Assembly: GCA_003255065.1 (NCBI GenBank)
Contig: QAOA01008060.1
Coordinates: 84,684 to 148,683 of the forward strand
Source: Cercis canadensis
Taxonomy: Eukaryota; Streptophyta; Magnoliopsida; Fabales; Fabaceae
Length of the DNA: 64,000 nucleotides
Direction of reading: 5' to 3'
The notes under the pieces were generated by a model. It was not told where the DNA came from and made no database searches. It saw only the letters and a list, made by a program, of their open reading frames with translations. A program made the translations under genes and the position numbers. Below, one piece after another: positions 48,775 to 61,183 of the stretch. Within the stretch, counting starts at the first letter, position 1, and each line of letters starts with the position of its first letter.

Positions 48775-50349
48775 GTGAGTCAGTGCTTCTAGACCGGGAC
48801 CCTGTTTCGGTTCATCCATGTTTCTGACTCGGATATTTTTCTGGTGAATCACTGTTTCTGCGACGGGACAGTTTCCTGGTGAGTCACTATATCTGGTCTG
48901 AGACCCTGTTTCGGTTCATCACTGTTTCTGAGTCAGATATTTTTCTTGTTTTTCCCTGTATCTGTGACGGGACAGTTTCCTGGTGAGTCATTACATCTTG
49001 TCCAGGACCCTGTTTCGGTTCATCCCTGTTTCTGACTCGGATATTTTTCTCGTGTATCCCTGTATCTGGGACTAGATAGTTTCCTGGAGAGTCACTGTAC
49101 TTGGTTTGAGAACTTGTTTGGGTTCATCCTTATTTTTGACTCAGATATTTTTCTCGTGTTTCCCTGTATCTGGGACTGGACAGTTTCCTGGTGAGTCACT
49201 ATACCTGGTCTGAGAACATGTTTGGGTTGATCCCTGTTTCTGACTCAGATATTTTTCTTGTGTTTCCCTGTATCTGGGACGGGACAGTTTCCCTGTATGT
49301 CATTACATCTGGACTGAGACCCTATTTTGGTTCATCCCTGTTTCTGACTCGGTTATTTTTCTTGTATTTCCCTTCATCTAGGACTGGAATGTTTCATGGT
49401 GAGTCACTATATCTGGACCAGGACCCTGTTTCGGTTTATCCCTGTTTCTGACTCGGATATTTTTCTCGTGTTTCCCTGTATTTGAGACTGGACAGTTTCC
49501 TAGTGAGTCACTATATCTGGACCGGAACCCTGTTTTGGTTCATTCCTGTTTCTGAGTCGGATTTTTTTCTCGTGTTTCCCTGTATCTACGACTAGACATT
49601 TTCCTGGTGAGTCACTATATCTGGACCAGGACCCTGTTTCGGCTCATCCCTGTTACTGACTAAGATATTTTTCTTGTGAATAACTGTTTCTGGGACGGGA
49701 CAGTTTCCTGGTGAGTAATTATATCTGGTCTGAGACCTTGTTTCGGTTCATCCCTGTTTCTGAGTCGGATATTTTTCTCGTGTTTCCCTGTATCTAGGAC
49801 TAGACAGTTTCCTGGTGAGTCACTATATCTGGACCAGGACCCTGTTTCAGTTCATCCTTGTTTCTGACTCGGATATTTTTTCTTGTGCTTCCTTGTATCT
49901 GGGAATGGAAAGTTTCCTAGTGAGTCATTATATCTTGTCTGAGACCCTGTTTCGGTTCATCCCTATTTCTGAGTCGGATATTTTTCTTGTGTTTCCCTTT
50001 ATCTGGGACTGGAATGTTTCCTGTTGAGTTACTATATCTGGATCGGGACCCTGTTTCGGTTTATCGCTATTTCTGACTCAGATATTTTTCTCGTGTTTCC
50101 CCGTATCTGGGACTGGACAGTTTCCTGATGAGTCACTATATATGGTCTGAGACCCTATCTCGGTTCATACCTGTTACTGACTAAGATATTTTTCTTATGA
50201 ATAACTGTTTCTGGGACGGGACAGTTTCCTGGTGAGTCATTATATCTGGTCTGACACCTTGTTTCGGTTCATCCTTGTTTCTGAGTCGGATATTTTTCTC
50301 GTGTTTCCCTCTATCTAGGACTAGAAAGTTTCCTAGTGAGTCACTATAT

Positions 50350-50973
50350 CTGGACCGGGACCCTGTTTCGGTTATTCCTTGTTTCTGACTCGGATATTTT
50401 TCTCGTAGTTCCTTGTTTATGGGAATGGAAAGTTTCCTGGTGAGTTACTATATCTTGTCTGAGACCCTGTTTCGGTTCATCCCTATTTCTGAGTCGGATA
50501 TTTTTCTTGTGTTTCCCTTTATCTACCACTGGAATGTTTCCTGTTGAGTCACTATATTTGGACCAGGACCCCGTTTCGGTTCATCCCTGTTTCTGACTTG
50601 GATATTTTTCTCGTGTTTCCTTGTATCTAACACTGGACAGTTTCCTAGTGAGTCACTATATCTAGACCGGGACCCTGTTTCGGTTCATCCCTGTTTCTGA
50701 CTCAGATATTTTTCTCGTGGTTCCTTGTATCTGGGAATGGAAAGTTTCCTGGTGAGTCACTATATCTTGTCTTAGACCCTGTTTCGGTTCATCCCTATTT
50801 CTGAGTCGGATATTTTTTTTGTGTTTCCCTTTATCTAGGACTGGAATGTTTCCTGTTGGGTCACTATATTTGAACCAGGACCCCGTTTCGGTTCATCCCT
50901 GTTTCTGACTTGGTTATTTTTCTCGTGTTTCCTTGTATCTAAGACTGGACAGTTTCCTAGTGAGTCACTATAT
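50350..50973 (+). repeat. Tandem 312-bp trimer higher-order repeat
   Basis: ACTGGAATGTTTCCTGTTG occurs at 50,528 and 50,840, and the surrounding 312 bp repeat as a unit. The order is a GGAATGGAAAGTTTCC monomer with TATATCTTGTCT, a GAGTCGGATATTTTTCTTG monomer, then a CCAGGACCCCGTTTCGG monomer. Related trimers with the same GGGAATGGAAAG and ATATCTTGTCT markers are seen near 47.2, 48.2, 49.9 and 51.8 kb. 312 bp is also the length after which a reading frame returns to phase. Confidence 0.75.
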
Positions 50974-53190
50974 CTGGACCGGGACGCTGTTTCGGTTCAT
51001 CCCTGTTTCTGACTCGGATATTTTTCTGGTGAATCACTATTTCTGGGACGGGACAGTTTCCTGGTGAGTCACTATATCTGGTCTGAGACACTGTTTCGGT
51101 TCATCCCTATTTCTGAGTCAGATATTTTTCTTATTTTTCCCTGTATCTGTGACGGAACAGTTTCCTGGTGAGTCACTACATCTGGTCCAGGACCCTGCTT
51201 CGGTTCATCCCTGTTTCTCACTCAGATATTTTTCTCGTGTTTCCCTGTATCTGGGACTGGACAGTTTCCTGGAGAGTCACTATAACTGTTCTGAGAACCT
51301 GTTTGGGTTCATCCCTATTTCTGACTCAGATATTTTTCTTGTGTTTTCCTGTATCTGGGACGGGACAGTTTCCGTGTATGTCATTACATCTGGTCTGAGA
51401 CCCTATTTCGGTTCATCCGTATTTCTGACTCGGTTATATTTCTTGTGTTTCCCTTCATCTAGGACTGGAATGTTTCCTGGTGAGTCACTATATCTGGACC
51501 AGGACCCTGTTTCGGTTTATCCCTGTTTCTAACTCGGATATTTTTCTCGTGTTTCCCTGTATTTCGGACTGGACAGTTTCCTAGTGAGTCACTATATCTG
51601 GACCGGAACCCTGTTTCGGTTCATCCCTGTTTCTGAGTCGGATATTTTTCTCGTGTTTCCCTGTATGTACGACTAGACAGTTTCCTGGTGAGTCACTATA
51701 TCTGGACCGGGACCCTGTTTCGGTTCATCCTTGTTTCTGACTCGGATATTTTTCTCGTGGTTCCTTGTATCTGGGAATGGAAAGTTTCCTTTTGAGTCAC
51801 TATATCTTGTCTTAGACCCTGTTTCGGTTCATCCCTGTTTCTGAGTCGGATATTTTTCTTGTGTTTCCCTTTATCTAGGACTGGAATGTTTCCTGTTGAG
51901 TCACTATATCTGGACCGGGACCCTGTTTTAGTTCATCCCTATTTCTGACTCAGATATTTTTCTCGTGTTTCCCTGTATCTGGGACTGGACAGTATCCTGG
52001 TGAGTCACTATATCTTGTCTGAGAACCTGTTTGGGTTCATCCCTGTTTCTGACTCAGATATTTTTCTTGTGTTTCCCAGTATCTGGGACGGGACAGTTTT
52101 CTTGTGAGTCATTATATCTGGTCTGAGACACTGTTTCGGTTCATCCCTGTTTCTAAGTCGGTTATTTTTCTTGTGTTTCCCTTTATCTAGGACTGGAATG
52201 TTTCCTGGTGAGTCACTATATCTGGACGGGACCCTATTTCGGTTCATTCCTGTTTCTGACTCGGGTATTTTTCTTGTGTTTCCCTGTATCTGGGACTGGA
52301 CAGTTTCGTTGAGAGTCACTATATCTTGACCGGGACCTTGTTTCGGTTCATCCCTAATTTTAACTTGGATATTTTTCTCGGGTTTCCCTTTATCTGGGAC
52401 TGGACAGTTTCCTGGTGAGTCACTACATCTGGTCCAGGACCCTGTTTCGGTTCATCCCTGTTTCTCACTCGGATATTTTTCTCGTGTTTCCCTGTATCTG
52501 GGACTGGACAGTTTCCTGGAGAGTCACTGTACCTGGTCTGAGAACCTGTTTGGGTTCATCCCTATTCCTGACTCAGATATTTTTCTTGTGTTTTCCTGTA
52601 TCTGGGACGGGACAGTTTCCGTGTATGTCATTACATCTGGTCTGAGACCCTATTTCGGTTCATCCCTGTTTTTGACTCGGTTATTTTTCATGTGTTTCCC
52701 TTTATCTAGGACTGGAATGTTTCCTGGTGAGTCACTATATCTGGACCAAGACCCTGTTTCGGTTCATACCTGCTTCTGACTCGGACATTTTTCTGGTGAA
52801 TCACTGTTTCTGGGACGGGACAGTTTCCTGATGAGTCACTATATCTAGTCTGAGACCCTGTTTCGGTACATCCTGTTTCTGACTCGGTTATTTTTCTTGT
52901 GTTTCCCTTTATCTAGGGCTGGAATGTTTCCTGGTGAGTTACTACATCTGGTCCAAGACCCTGTTTCCGTTCATCCCTGTTTCTCACTCGGATATTTTTC
53001 TCGTGTTTCCCTGTATCTGGGACTGGACAGTTTCCTGGAGAGTCACTATACCTGGTCTGACAACCTGTTTGGGTTCATCCCTCTTTCTGACTCAGATATT
53101 TTTTTTGTGTTTTCCTGTATCTGGGACGGGACAGTTTCTGTGTATGTCATTATATCTGGTCTGAGACCCTATTTCTGTTCATCCCTGTTT

Positions 53191-53231
53191 CAGCCCTATT
53201 TCGGTTCATCCCTATTTCCCTTCATCTAGGA
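53191..53231 (+). repeat. Rearranged truncated monomer marker (CAGCCCTATTTCGG)
   Basis: GTTTCAGCCCTATTTCGG followed by CCCTATTTCCCTTCATCTAGG is a scrambled short unit that joins a shortened monomer to a second TTTCGGTTCATCCC. The identical junction recurs with CAGCCCT at 54,734 and 60,217. An identical breakpoint in three places means one rearrangement event that was later copied within the array. Confidence 0.85.
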
Positions 53232-54733
53232 CTGGAATGTTTCCTGGTGAGTCACTATATCTGGACCAGGACCCTGTTTCGGTTCGTCCCTGCTTCTGAC
53301 TCGGATATTTTTCTCGTGAATCACTGTTTCTGGGACAGGACAGTTTCCTGGTGAGTAACTATATCTTGTTTGAGACCCTGTTTCTGACTCGGATATTTTT
53401 CTGGTGAATCACTGTTTCTGGGATGGGACAGTTTCCTGGTGAGTCACTATATCTGGTCTGAGACCCTGTTTCGGTTCTTCCATGTTTATGAGTCAGATAT
53501 TTTTCTTGTTTTTCCCTGCATCTGTGACGGGACAGTTTCCTGGTGAGTCACGACATCTGGATGAGGACCCTGTTTCGGGTCATCCTTGTTTCTGACCTGG
53601 ATATTTTTCTCGTGTTTCCCTGTATCTGGGACTGGACAGTTTCCTAGAGACACTATACCTCGTCTGAGAACCTGTTTGGGTTCATCCCTATTTCTGACTC
53701 AGATATTTTTCTTGTGTTTTCCTGTATCTGGGACGGGACAGTTTCCATGTATTTTATTACATCTGGTCTGAGACCCTATTTCGGTTCATCCCTGTTTCTG
53801 ACTCAGTTATTTTGCTTGTGTTTCCCTGTATCTGGGACGGGACAGTTTCCTGGTGAGTCACTACATCTGGTCCAGGACCCTGTTTCGGTTCATCCCTATT
53901 TCTGACTCGAATATTTTTCTCGGGTTTCCCTGTATCGGGGACTAGACAGTTTGCTGTTGAGTCACTATACCTGGTCTGAGAACATGTTTGGGTTCATCCC
54001 TACTTCTGACTCAGATATTTTTCTTGTGTTTCCCTGTTTCTGGGACGGGACAGTTTCCTTTTATGTCCCTACATCTGGTCTGAGACCCTACTTCGGTTCA
54101 TCCCTGTTTCTGACTCGGTTATTTTTCTTGTGTTTTCTTGTATCTAGGACTGGAAGGTTTCCTGGTGAGGCACTACATCTTGTTCAGCACCCTGTTTCGG
54201 TTCATCCCTGTTTCTGTCTCGGATATTTTTCTCGTGTTTCCCTGTATCTAGGACTGGACAGTTTCCTGGTGAGTCACTATATCTGGTCTGAGACCCTGTT
54301 TCGGTTAATCCCTGTTTCTGACTCGTTTATTTTTCTTGTGTTTCCCTGTATCTGGGACTGGGCAGTTTCCTAGAGAGTCACTATATCTGGACTGGGACCT
54401 TGTTTCGGTTCATCCCTAATTCTAACTCGGATATTTTTCTCGGGTTTCCCTTTATCTGGGACTGGACAGTTTCCTGGTGAGTTACTACATCAGGTCCAGG
54501 ACCCTGTTTCGGTTCATCCCTGTTTCTGACTCGGATATTTTTCTCTTGTTTCCCTGTATCTGGGACTGGACAGTTTATTGGAGAGTCATTATACCTGGTC
54601 TGAGAACCTGTTTGGGTTCATCCCTCTTTCTGACTCAGATATTTTTCTTGTGTTTTCCTGTATCTGGGACGGGACAGTTTCTGTGTATGTCATTATATCT
54701 GGTCTGAGACCCTATTTCGGTTCATCCCTGTTT

Positions 54734-56210
54734 CAGCCCTATTTCGGTTCATCCCTATTTCCCTTCATCTAGGACTGGAAGGTTTCCTGGTGAGGCACTA
54801 CATCTTGTTCAGCACCCTGTTTCGGTTCATCCCTGTTTCTGTCTCGTATATTTTTCTCGTGTTTCCCTGTATCTGGGACTGGACAGTTTCCTGGTGAGTC
54901 ACTATATCTGGTCTGAGACCCTGTTTCGGTTCATCCCTGTTTCTGACTCGGTTGTTTTTCTTGTGTTTCCCTGTATCTAGGACTGGAATATTTCCTGGTG
55001 AGTTACTATATTTGGCCCAGGACCCTATTTCGGTTCATCCCTGCTTTTGACTCGAATATTTTTCTCGAGTTTCCCTGTATCTGGGATTGGACAGTTTCCC
55101 TGAGAGTCACTATACCTGGTCTGACAACCTGTTTGGGTTCATCCCTATTTCTGACTCAAATATTTTTCTTGTGTTTTCCTGTATCTGGGACGGGACAGTT
55201 TCCTTGTATGTCTTTACATCTGGTCTGAGACCCTATTTCTGTTCATCCCTGTCTCTGACTCGGTTATTTCTCTTGTGTTTCCCTTTATGTAGGACTGGAA
55301 TGTTTCTTGTTGAGTCACTATATCTGGACCGGGACCCTGTTTCGGTTCATCCCTATTTCTGACTCAGATATTTTCCTCGTGTTTCACTGTATCTGGGACT
55401 GGACAATTTCCTGGTGAGTCACTATACCTGGTCCGAGAACATGTTTGGGTTCATCCCTATTTCTGAATAAGATATTTTTTTTGTGTTTCCCTGTATCTGG
55501 GACGGGACAGTTTCCTTGTATGTCATTACATCTGGTCTAAGACCCTATTTCGGTTCATCCCTCTTTCTGACTCGATTATTTTTCTTGTGTTTCCCTTTAT
55601 CTAGGACTGGAATGTTTCCTGGTGAGTCACTATATTTGGACCAGGACCCCGTTTCGGTTCATCCCTGTTTCTGACTTAGATATTTTTCTCGTGTTTCCCT
55701 GTATCTAGGACTGGACAGTTTCCTAGTGAGTCACTATATCTGGACCGGGACCCTGTTTCGGTTCATACTTGTTTCTGACTCGGATATTTTTCTCGAGTTT
55801 CCCTGTATCTGGGACTGGACAGTTTCCTGGAGAGTCACTATACCTGGTCTGACAACCTGTTTCGGTTCATCCCTAATTCTGACTCAGATATTTTTCTTGT
55901 GTTTTCCTGTATCTGGGACGGGACAGTTTCCTTGTATGTCATTACATCTGGTCTGAGACCCTATTTCGGTTTATCCCTGTCCCTGACTCGGTTATTTCTC
56001 TTCTGTTTCCCTTTATCTAGGACTGGAATGTTTCCTGTTGAGTCACTATATCTGGACTGGGACCCTGTTTCGGTTCATCCCTATTTCTGACTCAGATATT
56101 TTTCTCGTGTTTCCCTGTATCTGGGACTGGACAATTTCCTGGTGAGTCACTATACCTGGTTTGAGAACATGTTTGGGTTCATCCCTATTTCTGACTCAGA
56201 TATTTTTCTT
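54734..56210 (+). repeat. Source/copy region of two long-range duplications (offsets 5,483 and 2,482)
   Basis: About 54,985-55,700 matches 60,468-61,183 at offset 5,483, with shared variants GGAATATTTCCTGG, CCCTGCTTTTGACTCGAATA and GGGATTGGACAG; the CAGCCCT junctions at 54,734 and 60,217 have the same offset. About 55,440-56,210 matches 57,922 to about 58,680 at offset 2,482, dropping to 2,470 after a 12-bp deletion at about 58,300 (GGGACTGGAGAGTCAC). The region around 54,774-54,985 does not follow the 5,483 match but resembles 54,150 and 59,634 (GGAAGGTTTCC, CATCTTGTTCAGCACC), so it is itself a mosaic. Confidence 0.75.
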
Positions 56211-57921
56211 GTGTTTCCCTGTATCTGGGACGGGACAGTTTCCTTGTATGTCATTACATCTGGTCTGAGACCCTATTTCGGTTCATCCCTGTTTCTGACT
56301 CAGTTATTTTTCTTGTGTTTCCCTTTATCTAGGACTGGAATGTTTCTTGTTGAGTCATTATATTTGTACCAGGACCCTGTTTCGGTTCATCACTGTTTCT
56401 GACTTATATATTTTTCTCGTGTTTCCTTGTATCTAGGACTGGACAGTTTCCTAGTGAGTCACTATATCTGGACCGGGACCCTGTTTCGGTTCATACCTGT
56501 TTCTGACTCGGATATTTTTCTCGTGTTTCCCTGTATCTAGGAATGAAAAATTTCCTGGTGAGTCAGTACATCTGGTCCAGGACCCTGTTTCGGTTCATCC
56601 CTGTTTCTGACTCGAATATTTTTCTCGAGTTTCTCTGTATCTGGGACTAGACAGTTTCTTGGTGAGTCACTATACCTGGTTGGAGAACCTATTTGGGTTC
56701 ATCCCTGTTTCTGACTCAGATATTTTTCTTGTGTTTCCCAGTATTTGGGACGGGACATTTTCCTTATGAGTCATTATATCTGGTCTGAGACACTGTTTCG
56801 GTTCATCCCTGTTTCTAACTTGGTTATTTTTCTTGTGTTTCCCTTTATCTAGGACTGGAATGTTTCCTGGTGACTCACTATATCTGGACGGGACCCTGTT
56901 TCGGTTCATCCCTGTTTCTGACTCTAGTATTTTTCTCGCGTTTCCCTGTATCTGGGACTGGACAGTTTCCTAGTGAGTCACTATATCTGGACCGGGACCT
57001 TGTTTCGGTTCATCCCTGTTTCTAACTCGGATATTTTTCTCGGGTTTTCGTTTCTCTACGACTGGACAGTTTCTTGGTGAGTCACTACATCTGGTCCAGG
57101 ACCTTGTTTCAGTTCATCCCTGTTTCTAACTCTGATATTTTTCTCATGTTTTCATATATCTAGTAATGGAAAGTTACCTGGTGAGTCACTATATCTATTC
57201 TGAGGCCCTGTTTCGGTTCATCCCTGTTTCTGACTCGGATATTTTTCTTGTTTTTCCCTGTATTTGGGACTAGTTAGTTTCCTGGTGAGTCACTATATTT
57301 GGATCGGGATCCTGTTTCGGTTCATCCCTGTTATTGACTCAGATATTTTTCTTGTGGATCATTGTTTCAGGGACGGGACAGTCCCGATATCTGGTCTGAG
57401 ACCCTGTTTCGATAAATCACTATTTCTGACTCGGTTAATTTTCTTGTGTTTCCCTCTATCTGGGAGTGGACAGTTTCCTAGTCAATCACTATATCTGGAC
57501 TGGGACCCTGTTTCGGTTCATCCCTGTTTCTGACTCGGATATTTTTCTCGTGATTCCCTGTATCTGGGCCTGGACAGTTTCCTGGTGAGTCACTATATCT
57601 GGTCTGAGACCCTGTTTCGGTTAATCCCTATTTCTGACTTAGTTATTTTTCTTGTGTTTCCCTGTATCTGGGACGTGACAGTTTCCTGGCGAGTCACTAT
57701 ATCTGGACCGGGATCCTGTTTCGGTTCATCCCTGTTACTGACTCAGATATTTTTCTGGTGAATCACTGTTTCTGGGACGAGACAGTTTCCTGGTGAGTCA
57801 CTACATCTGGTCCAGGACCCTGTTTCGGTTCATCCCTGTTTCTGACTCGGATATTTTTCTCGTGTTTCCCTGTATCTGGGACTGGACAGTTTCCTGGAGG
57901 TCACTGTACCTGGTTTGAGAA

Positions 57922-58680
57922 CCTGTTTGGGTTCATCCCTATTTCTGAATAATATATTTTTTTTGTGTTTCCCTGTATCTGGGACGGGACAGTTTCCTTG
58001 TATGTCATTACATCTGGTCCAAGACCCTATTTCGGTTCATCCCTCTTTCTGACTCGGTTATTTTTCTTGTGTTTCCCTTTATTTAGGACTGGAATGTTTC
58101 CTGGTGAGTCACTATATTTGGACCAGGACCCCGTTTCGGTTCATCCCTGTTTCTGACTTGGATATTTTTCTCGTGTTTCCCTGTATCTAGGACTGGACAG
58201 TTTCCTAGTGAGTCACTATATCTGAACCGGGACCCTGTTTCGGTTCATACCTGTTTCTGACTCGGATATTTTTCTCGAGTTTCCCTGTATCTGGGACTGG
58301 AGAGTCACTATACCTGGTCTGACAACCTGTTTCGGTTCATCTCTAATTCAGACTCAGATATTTTTCTTGTGTTTTCCTGTATCTGGGACGGGACAGTTTC
58401 CCTGTATGTCATTACATCTGGTCTGAGACCCTATTTCGGTTCATCCCTGTCCCTGACTCGGTTATTTCTCTTCTGTTTCCCTTTATCTAGGACTGGAATG
58501 TTTCCTGTTGAGTCACTATATCTGGACTGGGACCCTGTTTCGGTTCATCCCTATTTCTGACTCAGATATTTTTCTCGTGTTTCCCTGTATCTGGGACTGG
58601 ACAATTTCCTGGTGAGTCACTATACCTGGTTTGAGAACATGTTTGGGTTCATCCCTATTTCTGACTTAGTTATTTTTCTT
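57922..58680 (+). repeat. Duplicated satellite block (partner 55,440-56,210)
   Basis: Matches 55,440-56,210 with shared variants TTCTGAATAA, GATTTTTTTTGTG-type tracts, CAGGACCCCGTTTCGG, CTGTCCCTGACTCGG and TTATTTCTCTTCTG. It carries a private 12-bp deletion near 58,300. Its end continues into monomers (CTGACTTAGTTATTTTTC, GGCGAGTCAC) that repeat 57,630-57,790. Confidence 0.75.
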
Positions 58681-60216
58681 GTGTTTCCCTGTATCTGGGA
58701 CGTGACAGTTTCCTGGCGAGTCACTATATCTGGACCGGGATCCTGTTTCGGTTCATCCCTGTTACTGACTCAGATATTTTTCTGGTGAATCACTGTTTCT
58801 GGGACGAGAAAGTTTCCTGGTGAGTCACTATATCTGGACTGGGACCCTGTTTCGGTTCATCCTTGTTTCTGACTCGGATATTTTTCTCGTGGTTCCCTCT
58901 ATCTGGGAATGGAAAGTTTCCTGGTGAGTCACTACATCTGGTCCAGGACCCTGTTTCGGTTCATCCCTGTTTCTGACTCGGATATTTTTCTCGTGTTTCC
59001 CTGTATCTGGGACTGGACAGTTTCCTGGAGGTCACTGTACCTGGTTTGAGAACCTGTTTGGATTCATCCCTATTGCTGACTCAGATATTTTTCTTGTGTT
59101 TCCCTGTATCTGGGACTGGACAGTTTCCTGGAGAGTCACAATACCTGGTCTGACAACCTGTTTGGGTTCATCCCTATTTCTGACTCAGATATTTTTTTGT
59201 GTTTTCCTGTATCTGGGACGGGACAGTTTCCTGGTGAGTCACTATATCTGGTTTGAGACCCTGTTTCGGTTCATCCCTGTTTCTGAGTCAGATATTTTTC
59301 TTTTTTTTCCCTGTATCTGTGACGGGACAGTTTCCTGGTGAGTCACTACATCTGGTCCAGGACCCTGTTTCGGTTCATCCCTGTTTCTGACTCGAATATT
59401 TTTCTCGGGTTTCCCTGTATCGGAGACTAGATAGTTTCCTGGTGAGTCACTATACCTGGTCTGAGAACATGTTTGGGTTCATCCCTCTTTCTGACTCAGA
59501 TATTTTTCTTGTGTTTCCCTGTATCTGGGACGGGACAGTTTCCTTTTATGTCCTTACATCTGGTCTGAGACCCTACTTCGGTTCATCCCTCTTTCTGACT
59601 CGGTTATTTTTCTTGTGTTTTCCTGTATCTAGGACTGGAAGGTTTCCTGGTGAGGCACTACATCTTGTTCAGCACCCTGTTTCGGTTCATCCCTGTTTCT
59701 GTCTCGGATATTTTTCTCGTGTTTCCCTGTATCTGGGACTGGACAGTTTCCTGGTGAGTCACTATATCTGGTTGACACCCCGTTTCGGTTAATCCCTATT
59801 TCTGACTCGGTTATTTTTCTTATGTTTCCCTGTATCTGGGACTGGACAGTTTCCAAGAGAGTCACTATATCTGGACTGGGACCTTGTTTCGGTTAATCCC
59901 TATTTGTAACTCGGATATTTTTCTCGGGTTTCCCTTTATCTGGGACTGGACAGTTCCTGGTGAGTCACTACATCTGGTCCAGGACCCTGTTTTGGTTCAT
60001 CCCTGTTTCTGACTCAGATATTTTTCTCGTGTTTCCCTGTATCTGGGACTGGACAGTTTCCTGGAGAGTCAATATACCTGGTCTGAGAACCTGTTTGGGT
60101 TCATCCCTATTTCTGACTCAGATATTTTTCTTGTGTTTTCCTGTATCTGGGACGGGACAGTTTCTGTGTATGTCATTACATCTGGTCTGAGACCCTATTT
60201 CGGTTCATCCCTGTTT

Positions 60217-61183
60217 CAGCCCTATTTCGGTTCATCCCTATTTCCCTTCATCTAGGACTGGAATGTTTCCTGGTGAGTCACTATATATGGACCAGGACCC
60301 TGTTTCGACTCATCCCTGCTTCTGACTCGGATATTTTTCTGGTGAATCAATGTTTCTGGGACAGGACAGTTTCCTGGTGAGTCACTATATCTGGTCTGAG
60401 ACCCTGTTTCGGTTCATCCCTGTTTCTGACTCGGTTATTTTTCTTGTGTTTCCTTGTATCTAGGACTGGAATATTTCCTGGTGAGTTACTATATTTGGAC
60501 CAGGACCCTATTTCGGTTCATCCCTGCTTTTGACTCGAATATTTTTCTCGAGTTTCCCTGTATCTGGGATTGGACAGTTTCCTGGAGAGTCACTATACCT
60601 GGTCTGACAAACTGTTTGGGTTCATCCCTATTTCTGAATCAAATAATTTTCTTGTGTTTTCCTGTATCTGGGACGGGACAATCTCCTTGTATGTCATTAC
60701 ATCTGGTCTGAGACCCTATTTCTGTTCATCCCTATCTCTGACTCGGTTATTTCTCTTGTGTTTCCCTTTATGTAGGACTGGAATGTTTCCTGTTGAGTCA
60801 CTATATCTGGACCGGGACCCTGTTTCGGTTCATCCCTATTTCTGACTCAGATATTTTTCTCGTGTTTCACTGTATCTGGGACTGGACAATTTCCTGGTGA
60901 GTCACTATACCTGGTCTGAGAACATGTTTGGGTTCATCCCTATTTCTGAATCAGATATTTTTCTTGTGTTTCCCTGTATCTGGGACGGGACAGTTTCCTT
61001 GTATATCATTACATCTGGTCTAAGACCCTATTTCGGTTCATCCCTGTTTCTGACTCGGTTATTTTTCTTGTGTTTCCCTTTATCTAGGACTGGAATGTTT
61101 CCTGGTGAGTCACTATATTTGGACCAGGACCCTGTTTCGGTTCATCCCTGTTTCTGACTTGGATATTTTTCTCGTGTTTCCCT
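60217..61183 (+). repeat. Duplicated satellite block (partner 54,734-55,700)
   Basis: Matches 54,734-55,700 at offset 5,483 over most of its length, including the CAGCCCT junction and the CTGCTTTTGACTCGAATA monomer. After about 61.2 kb the sequence instead resembles 56.4-56.6 kb (CTAGGACTGAAAAATTTCC versus CTAGGAATGAAAAATTTCC), another template switch. Confidence 0.75.
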
